A stretch of 64,000 nt of DNA from Pseudophaeobacter profundi (lineage in GTDB: Bacteria > Pseudomonadota > Alphaproteobacteria > Rhodobacterales > Rhodobacteraceae): contig NZ_JARJEF010000015.1 of assembly GCF_029697505.1 (NCBI RefSeq), forward strand, positions 1-64,000. The letters run 5' to 3'. Made by a program: the position numbers and the translations under genes. Below, piece after piece: positions 7,555 through 14,856 of the stretch (positions are counted from its first letter, which is position 1; each line of letters opens with the position of its first letter). Below the pieces are notes generated by a model. It had not been told where the DNA came from, made no database searches, and saw only the letters and a program-made list of their open reading frames with translations.

Positions 7555-9537
7555 TCAGGCCGCTTGCGCGACCTCGCCGTCAGACTCCGGGGTTTCCGCG
7601 ATGGGCTCCGCCTCATCAAAGGCGATACCGGCGGTCTGCATCATCGGCGGGCACCAGGCGGCCACGGCAGTGCGCTGCGCGTCCGTGAGCGTGGCGAAGG
7701 GCTCGGCGAAGAGCTTGTCACAAAAGGCGACGATCTCCTTCTTGCTCGACGAGGCGAGCGTCACAGCCTCCTGGGCCAGGCCCAAATCCTCGCCGAGGAT
7801 CTTCAGGAGCCAGGCCTTCTTGAAGCGGTTGAAGAGCGCCGCATTCGGCGTCCAATGCGCCCGGATGTCGGGCATGATCTCGATCTCGAAGTCATGCATC
7901 AGGCTGTCGCGCTGACGGTCCCGTGCGAAGCAGGACTGCGTCGTGCTGGCGGTCGCATAGGCCACGAGCTTGGCCTTCTCCCCTGCATCGAGCGCGCGAA
8001 ACGCCGCGAACTGATCGGCGGGCGCGCGGGTGTCATCGAGCCAGGACAGATCAAGCGCATCATGCGCCGCCGCCACCTGCTCGAGCGAGGTCTCGTCGAT
8101 CTCGTCCATCTTGGCGTGGCTGCGGTATTCTTTGCGGGCCTCGACCTTGATCGCCTGCGTCACGGCCATGCCGCTGGCCAGAACGTCACTGACCAGCTTG
8201 AAGAGCGTCAGATCCAGCGTGGCCTCCGGATGCAGCGCCATTGCGGCGCCAAGGGCCATGGCTCGTTCGGTCTTGAGGTCCTCAGCCAGTGAGGCCGGGT
8301 AGGTGATTTCGCCGGCGTCGGGGGCCTCCTCTCCCGTGGTGTTGGTCGAGGAACTGGGCGCGCCCTTCTCTTTCACGGTGTCCTCCGGGCGGACGAGGCC
8401 CACATGGAGCGTGATCTGCCCGTTCGACCAAGACGCAATCACGCCTGCACGGGCGAGATCCTCGGCGCTGTAGGCCTCCTGCAGATCGCGGGCTTCGTCT
8501 TCCAGAGCGTCCACGCGGTCGTAAAGCGCGTTGTAGGCACCGTCCTCGATCCCCTCATCCTCCATCTTGAGCTGCAATTTCTCAAGCTCGGCGGTGATCT
8601 CATCGATGCGCTTCCGGGCAGCCTCATCCGGCTCGATCGGGCCGGGATAGACGCGGCCATAGTCGGCCATGGTCGCGTAGTCATAGCGCACCATCGCATC
8701 GGCCCAGGCGAAGCCCAGCCTCATACAGGCCTCTTCGGCAGCGGCACCGAGCTTTTCGAGCAAGATGGTCTCGACCAGCGCCGCATCCTCAAGCACGGAA
8801 TGCTCTTCGAGAAGGTCAGCCGCGACGGCGCCGCCACGCGCCTCGTAGTCCGCGCGCACGAAAGCCCCGATATCGTCACTGACCTGCACGCCGCGGGATT
8901 TGAGGGCCTGACGGACGGTATAGGCCTGCAGATAGCCGCCGTCCTTCGTGAGCGCCGCGAAGACCTCGCGCTGCGCCTCCTGGCTCGGGTGCTCGGCAAA
9001 GGCCTTCATCGTGTCGAGCGTGATCACCTTGCCCCGGGCCGCGGCGCGGATGTCGGGGTGGATCAGGCCATAGCGCAACCGGCCTTTCACGGCCGCCACC
9101 GTGGCGTCGAAGGTCTTTGCGATCGTCTCGGGCGTCTGGCCGTCGACCTCCATCATCCGGGCGAAGGCCTCGAACTCGTCGATGGCATTCATCGGTGCCT
9201 GGGTGATGTTCTCGGCGAGCGACAGTGCCGTGGTGACGTCGCAGTCTTCCGGCACGAGGCGGCAGTCCACCTTGGTCTTCGCCGTGAAGCCCTTGATGGC
9301 CTTGTCGGCGATCAGCTCCTTCAGCGCGGCATGGCGTCGGCCACCGGCGAGGACAGCATATTTGTCGTCAAGCTTCTGGACGAGAAGCGGCTGGAGCAGG
9401 CCCAGAATAGCGATGCTGGCCTTCAGATGCGCGATGTTCTCGGGGTCATAGGTTTCCGGCGAGTTGCTGCGCACATTGGCAGGATGCGGGACCAGATCGC
9501 CGATGGCGACGGTGAGAGGGGCAAAGCTTGTGGTCAT
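7555..9537 (-). CDS. ParB/RepB/Spo0J-like nuclease-domain protein
   Basis: 660-residue protein with an N-terminal ParB domain (VAIGDLVPHPANVRSNSPE, then LKASIAILGLLQPLLV and the CTP/nuclease-box region VLAGGRRHAAL) and a following HTH/KorB-like region (ENITQAPMNAIDEFEAFARM, then a helix pair). The rest is long, acidic and helical, with a coiled-coil-like stretch at about 270-315. The start at 9537 is chosen for its GGAAGG ribosome site. It is about twice the length of segregation ParB proteins and has no ParA partner here (the repABC operon supplies its own RepB), so it is more likely the ParB-like plasmid protein of unknown role found next to strawberry-notch and ArdC genes. Confidence 0.85.
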   Translation of the reverse strand: MTTSFAPLTVAIGDLVPHPANVRSNSPETYDPENIAHLKASIAILGLLQPLLVQKLDDKYAVLAGGRRHAALKELIADKAIKGFTAKTKVDCRLVPEDCDVTTALSLAENITQAPMNAIDEFEAFARMMEVDGQTPETIAKTFDATVAAVKGRLRYGLIHPDIRAAARGKVITLDTMKAFAEHPSQEAQREVFAALTKDGGYLQAYTVRQALKSRGVQVSDDIGAFVRADYEARGGAVAADLLEEHSVLEDAALVETILLEKLGAAAEEACMRLGFAWADAMVRYDYATMADYGRVYPGPIEPDEAARKRIDEITAELEKLQLKMEDEGIEDGAYNALYDRVDALEDEARDLQEAYSAEDLARAGVIASWSNGQITLHVGLVRPEDTVKEKGAPSSSTNTTGEEAPDAGEITYPASLAEDLKTERAMALGAAMALHPEATLDLTLFKLVSDVLASGMAVTQAIKVEARKEYRSHAKMDEIDETSLEQVAAAHDALDLSWLDDTRAPADQFAAFRALDAGEKAKLVAYATASTTQSCFARDRQRDSLMHDFEIEIMPDIRAHWTPNAALFNRFKKAWLLKILGEDLGLAQEAVTLASSSKKEIVAFCDKLFAEPFATLTDAQRTAVAAWCPPMMQTAGIAFDEAEPIAETPESDGEVAQAA

Positions 9538-9615
9538 GGGATATCCTTCCAGGTGGGTGAGGTGTGGCCCGCGCGCGCTTGCGCGTGACCAATCCCCGGC
9601 TTCAGGGATCACCAC

Positions 9616-9644
9616 GACAAAAGGCCCACTCTCCCTTTGAGGGG
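9616..9644 (-). repeat. Shared purine-rich leader motif, copy 3
   Basis: On the minus strand it reads CTCAAAGGGAGAGTGGGCCT followed by TTTGTC, about 80 bp before the ParB-like gene. The core (GAGAGTGGGCCTTTTG) matches copy 2 at most positions. A G+C-rich hairpin (around 9570-9595) lies between it and the start codon. Confidence 0.4.
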
Positions 9645-9694
9645 TCAGTGGGCCTTCATCGCCTGGGGTGTCAGGAGGGGAGTCCCCTGCCCTT

Positions 9695-10084
9695 CTACCA
9701 GTCGCGTGCCAGCATGATGGTCAGCACACGCATGGTTGTGGCAGGATTGTCCGGGGTCTCAGCGCCGTAGCGGAAATCCGAGTCTGCTTCATAGAGATCG
9801 ATCTTCCAGAACACGGTCTCTCCCCGGATCTCGACCGCTCCGAAATCGTGCCAGCCTTCCGGGTCATTTTCGGGCTCGAATGTATCGAACGCACCGGTGG
9901 CCTTCACCGCCTCGGCCATGAAGCCATCGTCGGCCTCCATAAGCGAGCGGGTGACATGCATCCGGCCCTGGATGGGCTGCGAGGGCGCCACTCCGAGGCA
10001 CGCGAGCTTTCGAAACGCGTCGTTTTGCGCCGCGATCACGCTCGGATCCGGACGGTCTGGCTGGGGTTGAACGGTCATGGACAT
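9695..10084 (-). CDS. DUF3768 domain protein
   Basis: 129-residue protein matching the DUF3768 pattern: IAAQNDAFRK at the N-terminus, then DDGFMAEAVKATGAFDTFEPENDPEGWHDFG, then FWKIDLYEADSDFRYGAETPDNPATTMRVLTIMLARDW. The family is widespread on alphaproteobacterial plasmids; its function is unknown. It is cytosolic, with no catalytic motif visible. The ATG at 10084 has a strong GGAG 6 bp upstream. It sits between the ParB-like gene and a small ORF, all in the same orientation. Confidence 0.88.
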   Translation of the reverse strand: MSMTVQPQPDRPDPSVIAAQNDAFRKLACLGVAPSQPIQGRMHVTRSLMEADDGFMAEAVKATGAFDTFEPENDPEGWHDFGAVEIRGETVFWKIDLYEADSDFRYGAETPDNPATTMRVLTIMLARDW

Positions 10085-10117
10085 GGGGATCTCCTTTGAG
10101 AAGTTGAAACACCCTTC

Positions 10118-10381
10118 TCACAGCCCGCTTTTTCTTTTCCGCTTGGCGGATGAATCGAGGCCGAAGGCGCCCCACCCGAACAGCCCCTTGGGTCTGTAAT
10201 TCGGGTTGGGGATAGTTTCGATCCAGCCGCCTTGTTCTTTGATGCTCTCGAGCGCTGCCGAGAACGGATAAGCGCCCTCGGACTGGCTCCACCAATAGGC
10301 ACCTCGTTTGAAGGTGATGATCTTGCGGCGGCCGTCTTCGAAGCAGGCCACCCGCAGCGTCTTGGGTTCCTTGCGTGACAT
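10118..10381 (-). CDS. Small basic protein of unknown function (87 aa)
   Basis: 87-residue cytosolic protein, MSRKEPKTLRVACFEDGRRK at the start, with aromatic-rich middle (RGAYWWSQSEGAYPF) and a basic tail (SAKRKRKSGL). GGAG precedes the ATG. The basic tail codons coincide with a copy of the leader motif found before other genes in this block, so the motif here is both coding and leader for the DUF3768 gene. Unknown function; a small nucleic-acid-binding role is possible from charge only. Confidence 0.65.
   Translation of the reverse strand: MSRKEPKTLRVACFEDGRRKIITFKRGAYWWSQSEGAYPFSAALESIKEQGGWIETIPNPNYRPKGLFGWGAFGLDSSAKRKRKSGL
10120..10142 (-). repeat. Shared purine-rich leader motif, copy 4
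   Basis: On the minus strand: GCGGAAAAGAAAAAGCGGGC followed by TG. It forms the last codons of the 87-aa ORF and lies about 36 bp before the DUF3768 start. It shares AAAGCGGGCT with copy 2. Confidence 0.45.
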
Positions 10382-10404
10382 GCGAGTCTCCGTTCTCCGT
10401 GTGG

Positions 10405-11343
10405 TCAGGCGGCCTCGGCACTGCGCCCTGCCCTGCCCGTCTCCGATCTGGCAATCAGATAGTCGCAGGCGCGCTGCGCGTCCGCGGCGTGCTTGAAGAT
10501 CGCACCCTTGTCCGACCGAAGGACGTGCAACCAGTTGTGGAGATAGGCGGCATTCATCTCGAGCGTATGCGCCGTGAAGCCGAGCGTCTGACCCAGGAAC
10601 ACCGAGGTCAATTCCGCGACGATCTCCTCGCGCGCATAGGACGTGTTGCCAAACTTCGAGAACCCGAAATCGCGGTTCAGTCGATGGGGAGCTTTCGTGG
10701 CATGGGCCAGCTCATGGGCCCAGACCCCGTAGAAATTGCGCGGGTCCTGGAACCGCGTGATGGACGGCATGTAGACCTTGTCCACGGGCGGCAAATAGTA
10801 CGCCTCCGTGCCCGTGAAGACGGTTGTGATGTCGATGGCATCGAAAAACGCCTGCATGTGCGGGATGGGCTCGGACTGCGGATGCTCGGGCACGGGCTCC
10901 GGGTCAGGGTAGAAGCTGTCGGGCAGGCCCTCGATCTGGCAGGCATTGAACACACGGTAGGATTTCTGGAAGCGGAAGATACGGGCTTCCTCGGAGTGAT
11001 CATCCCCGTCGCTGTGATCATGCTCATCGCCGGCGTCTCTCCGGCTTTGACCGTAATAAACGACGACAGAGGACTTTTCGCCCTTGCGGACCTTTGCGTC
11101 CAACGCATTGGCCTGCGGCAGCGTCATCCAGAAGGGAGAGCTGTGGCCCGCCATCACGGTCCGCATCGTCAGCAGGAAGTTGTTCACTCCCTGGTAGGGT
11201 TCCCCGCCCACGCGCAGGGGACGAGAGCTGCCACCTGCGGTCCATGGCTTGCGCCACGGCAAGACGCCGCGCTCGATGATGCGGATGATTTCGTTTGTGA
11301 TGACCTCTGAGGCATCGAATTTGGGCGTACGGGATCGGGCCAT
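10405..11343 (-). CDS. ardC: ArdC-family antirestriction protein / zincin metallopeptidase
   Basis: 312-residue protein. The N-terminal ArdC domain (ITNEIIRIIERGVLPWRKPW...) binds single-stranded DNA in studied homologues and protects incoming plasmid DNA from restriction. The C-terminal domain has a zincin motif HELAH within VWAHELAHATKAPHRLNRD, a downstream acidic segment (REEIVAELTSVFL) that supplies the usual third metal ligand, and a conserved helical end. The length matches the family. It belongs to the same minus-strand block as the ParB-like protein and DUF3768, a set usually expressed early after conjugative entry. The start follows GGAGGCC. Confidence 0.93.
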   Translation of the reverse strand: MARSRTPKFDASEVITNEIIRIIERGVLPWRKPWTAGGSSRPLRVGGEPYQGVNNFLLTMRTVMAGHSSPFWMTLPQANALDAKVRKGEKSSVVVYYGQSRRDAGDEHDHSDGDDHSEEARIFRFQKSYRVFNACQIEGLPDSFYPDPEPVPEHPQSEPIPHMQAFFDAIDITTVFTGTEAYYLPPVDKVYMPSITRFQDPRNFYGVWAHELAHATKAPHRLNRDFGFSKFGNTSYAREEIVAELTSVFLGQTLGFTAHTLEMNAAYLHNWLHVLRSDKGAIFKHAADAQRACDYLIARSETGRAGRSAEAA

Positions 11344-11384
11344 GGCTGGCCTCCTTTTCGAGTTTTGGTGAGAGGGAGTGGTGA

Positions 11385-11855
11385 CTAGGTTGACCGACAG
11401 GGGCGCGGATCGTTGGGGATCCTGGCACCGAGGGCTTCGACCATGTCGATGTAGGTGGTCAGCGACACGGACTTGCCGGGACCCGAAGAGTCAGGGTCGA
11501 CCGATCTGTCCCGCGCCACCCGCGGCAGGTTCGCGAAGGCGATGACATCGGTGACGGGTCGGATATCGATGAACGGCGTGCCACGTGCGACCGCAAGAGT
11601 GGCCAAGGGAAAGCGCTCGATCGGCGCGAAACTCGACACGGTGGTCAAGCCGAGGTGGATGAATGTCCCGCCCTCTCCGCAGATCACATGCGCGTTTGCC
11701 AATAACGCCGCCTGCTTCAGATAGCCGAAATCACGCAGGACAGTCTCCCGCTCGCGCCGCTGTGCCTGCCTCGTCTGGCCGGTTCGGCGTGGTTTCTTGT
11801 GTCGCCACCACGAGGCAGCGGTCGCGCGCAACACGCGCAAAACACCTGTTTGCAT
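11385..11855 (-). CDS. Plasmid protein of unknown function (156 aa)
   Basis: The start at 11855 (MQTGVLRVLRATAASWWRHK) has GAAGGA upstream; the ATG 15 bp earlier has none. A basic N-terminal helix is followed by RERETVLRDFGYLKQAALLANAHVIC and a mixed region. It is predicted soluble. No catalytic motif or known family was recognised. It is the first gene of the minus-strand block and carries the leader motif about 95 bp upstream, which suggests it belongs to the same regulatory group as ardC. Confidence 0.65.
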   Translation of the reverse strand: MQTGVLRVLRATAASWWRHKKPRRTGQTRQAQRRERETVLRDFGYLKQAALLANAHVICGEGGTFIHLGLTTVSSFAPIERFPLATLAVARGTPFIDIRPVTDVIAFANLPRVARDRSVDPDSSGPGKSVSLTTYIDMVEALGARIPNDPRPCRST

Positions 11856-11949
11856 GGGAATGTCCTTCATCAGGAACGGCAGACCGGAACCCGGCCCGGA
11901 CCCATCTGAGGGACCCCAAAGGCCCTCATCCGTCAGTCACAAAACCCGA

Positions 11950-11969
11950 AGGACACTTTCTCTTTTCCC
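11950..11969 (-). repeat. Shared purine-rich leader motif, copy 5
   Basis: On the minus strand: GGGAAAAGAGAAAGTGTCCT. It matches the GGAAAAGAGAAAG part of the other copies. It stands upstream of the 156-aa gene, the first of the block. Confidence 0.45.
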
Positions 11970-12042
11970 AGGCCCTTTCTGCACACAACAGAACTGAAAC
12001 CCGGCCCATCTGCCGAAGCCATTGATTTCATGCAGCAATTCC

Positions 12043-12146
12043 AGATCGGCAGGCAAGATCGGCAACGCATATCGGCAAAACCTTGCTTGAAAGTACGAAA
12101 TGTGTATATTTTTCAATTACTTTGGAAACATGGAAGATCGGCAAAA
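12043..12146 (+). repeat. Tandem 13-bp repeats upstream of fic
   Basis: AGATCGGCA-type units start at 12043, 12056 and 12069, an exact 13-bp period (AGATCGGCAGGCA, AGATCGGCAACGC, ATATCGGCAAAAC). A fourth copy, AGATCGGCAAAA, at 12135-12146 overlaps the fic start codon. They flank an A+T-rich promoter-like stretch (12100-12130). They may be operators for the Fic protein's own winged-helix domain, or iterons. Confidence 0.6.
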
Positions 12147-13348
12147 TGCTGGAAACATCCGCCAGGATCGAACCCTGCTTGTTCGAGGAGCATATTCCTA
12201 CAGAACTGGCAGACCTTTCGGTCGACATCCAGAGGGAAGTCACCGGGCTGGGACAAGGGTTGCATCCTGACAGCGCAGCCGAACTTGCCGATCTCGTCCG
12301 TGTGATGAACTGCTACTACTCCAACCTGATCGAAGGACACAACACGCGCCCCCGCGACATCGAAAGGGCGCTGGCTGGTGCCGAGCTTGAGGAAGAAACC
12401 CGTCCCCTCGCCCTTGAGGCCCGGGCGCACGTCATCGTTCAACGGGCCATCGACGAGATGCATCGCAAGGGCACCCTGCCCCGCCCCACATCCGTCGAAT
12501 TCCTGACTTGGGTCCATAAGAGCTTCTACGACGAGATGCCGGATGAGTTTCGGGTCATCGAACATCCCGACGGCACACAAGAGCCCATCGTTCCGGGACG
12601 CATGCGCCAGGATGACGATCGGGAAGTTGCGGTCGGGCGCCACCTACCTCCTTCATCGTCGCGCGTCGCGGCATTCATGGACCATTTCGACAAACGGTTT
12701 CAGATTGCGGCGCGGTCTTCGAGCGGACGGATCATCGCGATCGCGTCTGCACATCACCGGCTCAACTACATCCACCCTTTCCCAGATGGTAATGGCCGCG
12801 TCAGCAGATTGATGTCTCATGCCATGGCCCTCACAGCGGGGATTGGTGGCCAAGGGCTCTGGTCCGTATCACGGGGGCTGGCCCGCGGGCTAACCGATCG
12901 GGGCGAGTACAAACGGATGATGGATCTGGCCGACAGTCCACGCCGCGGAGACCGCGACGGACGGGGGAACCTGTCAGAAGCGGCACTGAAGACGTTTAGT
13001 GAATGGTTCCTAAAGGTGACGCTCGATCAGATCAGCTTCTCAGCAAGATTGTTCGATCTCGGCGGACTGGACCAACGGTATCGTCGTCTTGTTGCAGATA
13101 CCATCGATGACAAGCGAGCGCCGGAACTCATCTTGGCGGTTCTTCGGCATGGGGCACTGGAACGAGGCGATGCGCAGATTGTGCTCAAGACGTCCGAGCG
13201 TACTGCTCGCAACACGCTGAGTAAACTGACCGCCGCCGGATACCTGACGTCCGCCTCGCCGAAGACGCCAGTTCGGTTGGCGTTTCCGTTGGATTATCGA
13301 GAGCGGCTCTTTCCAAACCTCTTTGGAGATGGTGACCTCCCACAATAA
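12146..13348 (+). CDS. Fic-family adenylyltransferase with C-terminal winged helix
   Basis: 400-residue protein. The inhibitory motif (S/T)xxxE(G/N) is present N-terminally as S59-N-L-I-E63-G, making this a class II, self-inhibited Fic protein. The catalytic motif is complete: H210-PFPDGNGR in HRLNYIHPFPDGNGRVSRLM. The C-terminal 100 residues contain a DNA-binding winged helix (TSERTARNTLSKLTAAGYL). Fic enzymes transfer AMP from ATP to Ser/Thr/Tyr of a target protein; the target here is unknown. The start at 12146 has GGAAGA upstream and gives the family's usual beginning; an ORF extension of 21 codons has no ribosome site. It stands alone in the plus direction next to the replication region. 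Confidence 0.88.
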   Translation: MLETSARIEPCLFEEHIPTELADLSVDIQREVTGLGQGLHPDSAAELADLVRVMNCYYSNLIEGHNTRPRDIERALAGAELEEETRPLALEARAHVIVQRAIDEMHRKGTLPRPTSVEFLTWVHKSFYDEMPDEFRVIEHPDGTQEPIVPGRMRQDDDREVAVGRHLPPSSSRVAAFMDHFDKRFQIAARSSSGRIIAIASAHHRLNYIHPFPDGNGRVSRLMSHAMALTAGIGGQGLWSVSRGLARGLTDRGEYKRMMDLADSPRRGDRDGRGNLSEAALKTFSEWFLKVTLDQISFSARLFDLGGLDQRYRRLVADTIDDKRAPELILAVLRHGALERGDAQIVLKTSERTARNTLSKLTAAGYLTSASPKTPVRLAFPLDYRERLFPNLFGDGDLPQ

Positions 13349-13434
13349 TTTTAGGGATTTAGGGTGTAATGCCTGGCCGCCGATTTCTTCCATGGGCTGC
13401 GAGATTTTCATCAAGGCTTGCTCGTGTGTCACTT

Positions 13435-13450
13435 GTCCACCGCGGTGGAC
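13435..13450. promoter_or_regulatory. 16-bp palindrome, parS-like centromere site 1
   Basis: Perfect palindrome GTCCACCGCGGTGGAC in the 212-bp non-coding gap between fic and the end of repC. Perfect 16-bp palindromes repeated near a repABC operon are the usual form of RepB-binding parS sites in Rhodobacterales and Rhizobiales. An identical copy is 109 bp away. Confidence 0.65.
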
Positions 13451-13543
13451 ATTTGCTGGTCTGAGATAAACTGAAGAACCACCACGCGCCGCTAGGTGCG
13501 TTTGGACAGTTTTGGTTGCCACAAGCTCCGCTTCTCGTTCGAA

Positions 13544-13559
13544 GTCCACCGCGGTGGAC
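13544..13559. promoter_or_regulatory. 16-bp palindrome, parS-like centromere site 2
   Basis: Identical GTCCACCGCGGTGGAC, immediately after the repC stop codon. A degenerate version (GTCCACCGAATCGGTGAC) is at 14698-14715 between repC and repB. Position and copy number fit a RepB centromere for the repABC system. Confidence 0.65.
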
Positions 13560-13560
13560 A

Positions 13561-14616
13561 TTAGACAGTTCGCTCATTGGTTTCGGACAGTCGCTTGATC
13601 AAAGCTAATGGATCAAATTGGTTTTGCCTTTGACCCAGGGTGATACTGTGAAAATACGCCCCAAAATCCCTGATGCGTTTTCCAAGCTGTAGCATGATGA
13701 AGATCGCGCATGACGCTTTCTGAGCTCCTACAGCATTCTTGGCTTTCTCAAAAGTTTCTGGGTGAATGCCCATCATGGGAGCAAGTGTTCGAGCATGGTT
13801 TTCAATGTCAAACCAGTTTCTAAGTCTCTCTGTGGAGAACGATGTCGCCTGATCGCAGACTGAGGTCAGCAAGTCTGGTTTCAGGACCTCATCGCCTATG
13901 TTGCTATCTAAATCTTTTTTTTCTTCTTCAGACTTAGATTGATGCCGGACAGTTTGTCCGTCATTGGCGGGCAATTCCATAGTTTCAGGCGGGTTATCCG
14001 GGGTAGCCAAACTCTGGCATTCTGCATCTGTATTGGCGAGCAGAGCGTGGTATTCGGGGAGGCTCAGCTTCCTGCGTAGAGCTTTCCGTGCGTGGTTGAT
14101 GAATGCGTTGCTGGGATCGTGCTCTTCCAAATGGGCGAGCTTCGTAAGGATCTGTTTGCGGACAAATATCCGATCTCGCCGGTTATTCTCCATCTCTTGC
14201 GCGATGGCTATAAGCTCGCTCGCACGTTGGAGCAGGGGGGTGAGAGACAATCCATAACTGATGCACTCCCCGCCGGATGAGCGAACGCGGTAGCGCTTTC
14301 GGTTCGAGCTGTCATTGCGCTTGATGAATCCGAGTTCAACGAAGCGGTTGATGTGCCTCCGGAGTGTCCGTTCGTCGATTCCGCCAACGCGCTGGCAAAG
14401 TGAATTGTTAGACGCAAAAACTGTTTCGCCATGGCCAGGTTTCAGAAAACTGAGCATTGCTTGAAGTGTCTGTATGTGGCCAGGACGTAGACCAAACACG
14501 CTGCGTGCATCTCTCAGGGCTCTGAAGATGGTCCAGACGTCGGTTTCAGATCGGGGAAATGAGCCGCGGGTTGCATCAGCACCTGCGGCTTCGATCGAGA
14601 GTTTTGTAAATGCCAT
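13561..14616 (-). CDS. repC: Plasmid replication initiator RepC
   Basis: 351-residue initiator of the RepABC system, which binds an origin usually inside its own gene and is rate-limiting for copy number. The N-terminal two thirds contain the conserved core: ETDVWTIFRALRDARSVFGLRPGHIQTLQAMLSFL, then the winged-helix ASNNSLCQRVGGIDERTLRRHINRFVELGFI, RRDRIFVRKQILTKLAHLEEHDP. The C-terminal winged helix has FDIENHARTLAPMMGIHPETFEKA. Start at 14616 (MAFTKLSIEA) gives a family-typical N-terminus; the longer frame uses TTG without a ribosome site. It is last in the repABC operon, separated from repB by 240 bp as usual. Confidence 0.9.
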   Translation of the reverse strand: MAFTKLSIEAAGADATRGSFPRSETDVWTIFRALRDARSVFGLRPGHIQTLQAMLSFLKPGHGETVFASNNSLCQRVGGIDERTLRRHINRFVELGFIKRNDSSNRKRYRVRSSGGECISYGLSLTPLLQRASELIAIAQEMENNRRDRIFVRKQILTKLAHLEEHDPSNAFINHARKALRRKLSLPEYHALLANTDAECQSLATPDNPPETMELPANDGQTVRHQSKSEEEKKDLDSNIGDEVLKPDLLTSVCDQATSFSTERLRNWFDIENHARTLAPMMGIHPETFEKAKNAVGAQKASCAIFIMLQLGKRIRDFGAYFHSITLGQRQNQFDPLALIKRLSETNERTV

Positions 14617-14856
14617 GGCTTGTTCACGACGACCGTTCGGCCCACAACTTCCCCGTCTCTTTCCTCGAATTTTCGCGGAAAAAGGCAAAAAATATCAGTC
14701 CACCGAATCGGTGACTCTTGACCGGTATGCTGGAGGTTGCTACATCAAAGATGCTAATCAGATGATGAGGGCTCTCCAGGGGAAACTTTGGGGGGCTCTT
14801 TTCTTTCGGGTCTTCGCTTTTCTCCTCTGCTCGTGTTGCTCTGTGTGGCGCGGGGC
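14617..14856 (+). other. repB-repC intergenic region; possible antisense RNA locus
   Basis: In repABC plasmids this gap normally encodes a short counter-transcribed RNA that represses repC. On the plus strand (antisense to the operon) there is a candidate promoter: TTGACC at 14718-14723, 17 bp, TACATC at 14741-14746, pointing away from repC. Upstream is an imperfect parS-like palindrome (14698-14715). I could not find a convincing terminator hairpin, so the RNA itself is inferred from position and promoter only. Confidence 0.4.

Noticed and set aside
8404-9588. Plus-strand ORF of 394 codons opposite the ParB-like gene
   Set aside because: Antisense shadow; composition is biased to Arg/Gly/Leu and no motif is present.
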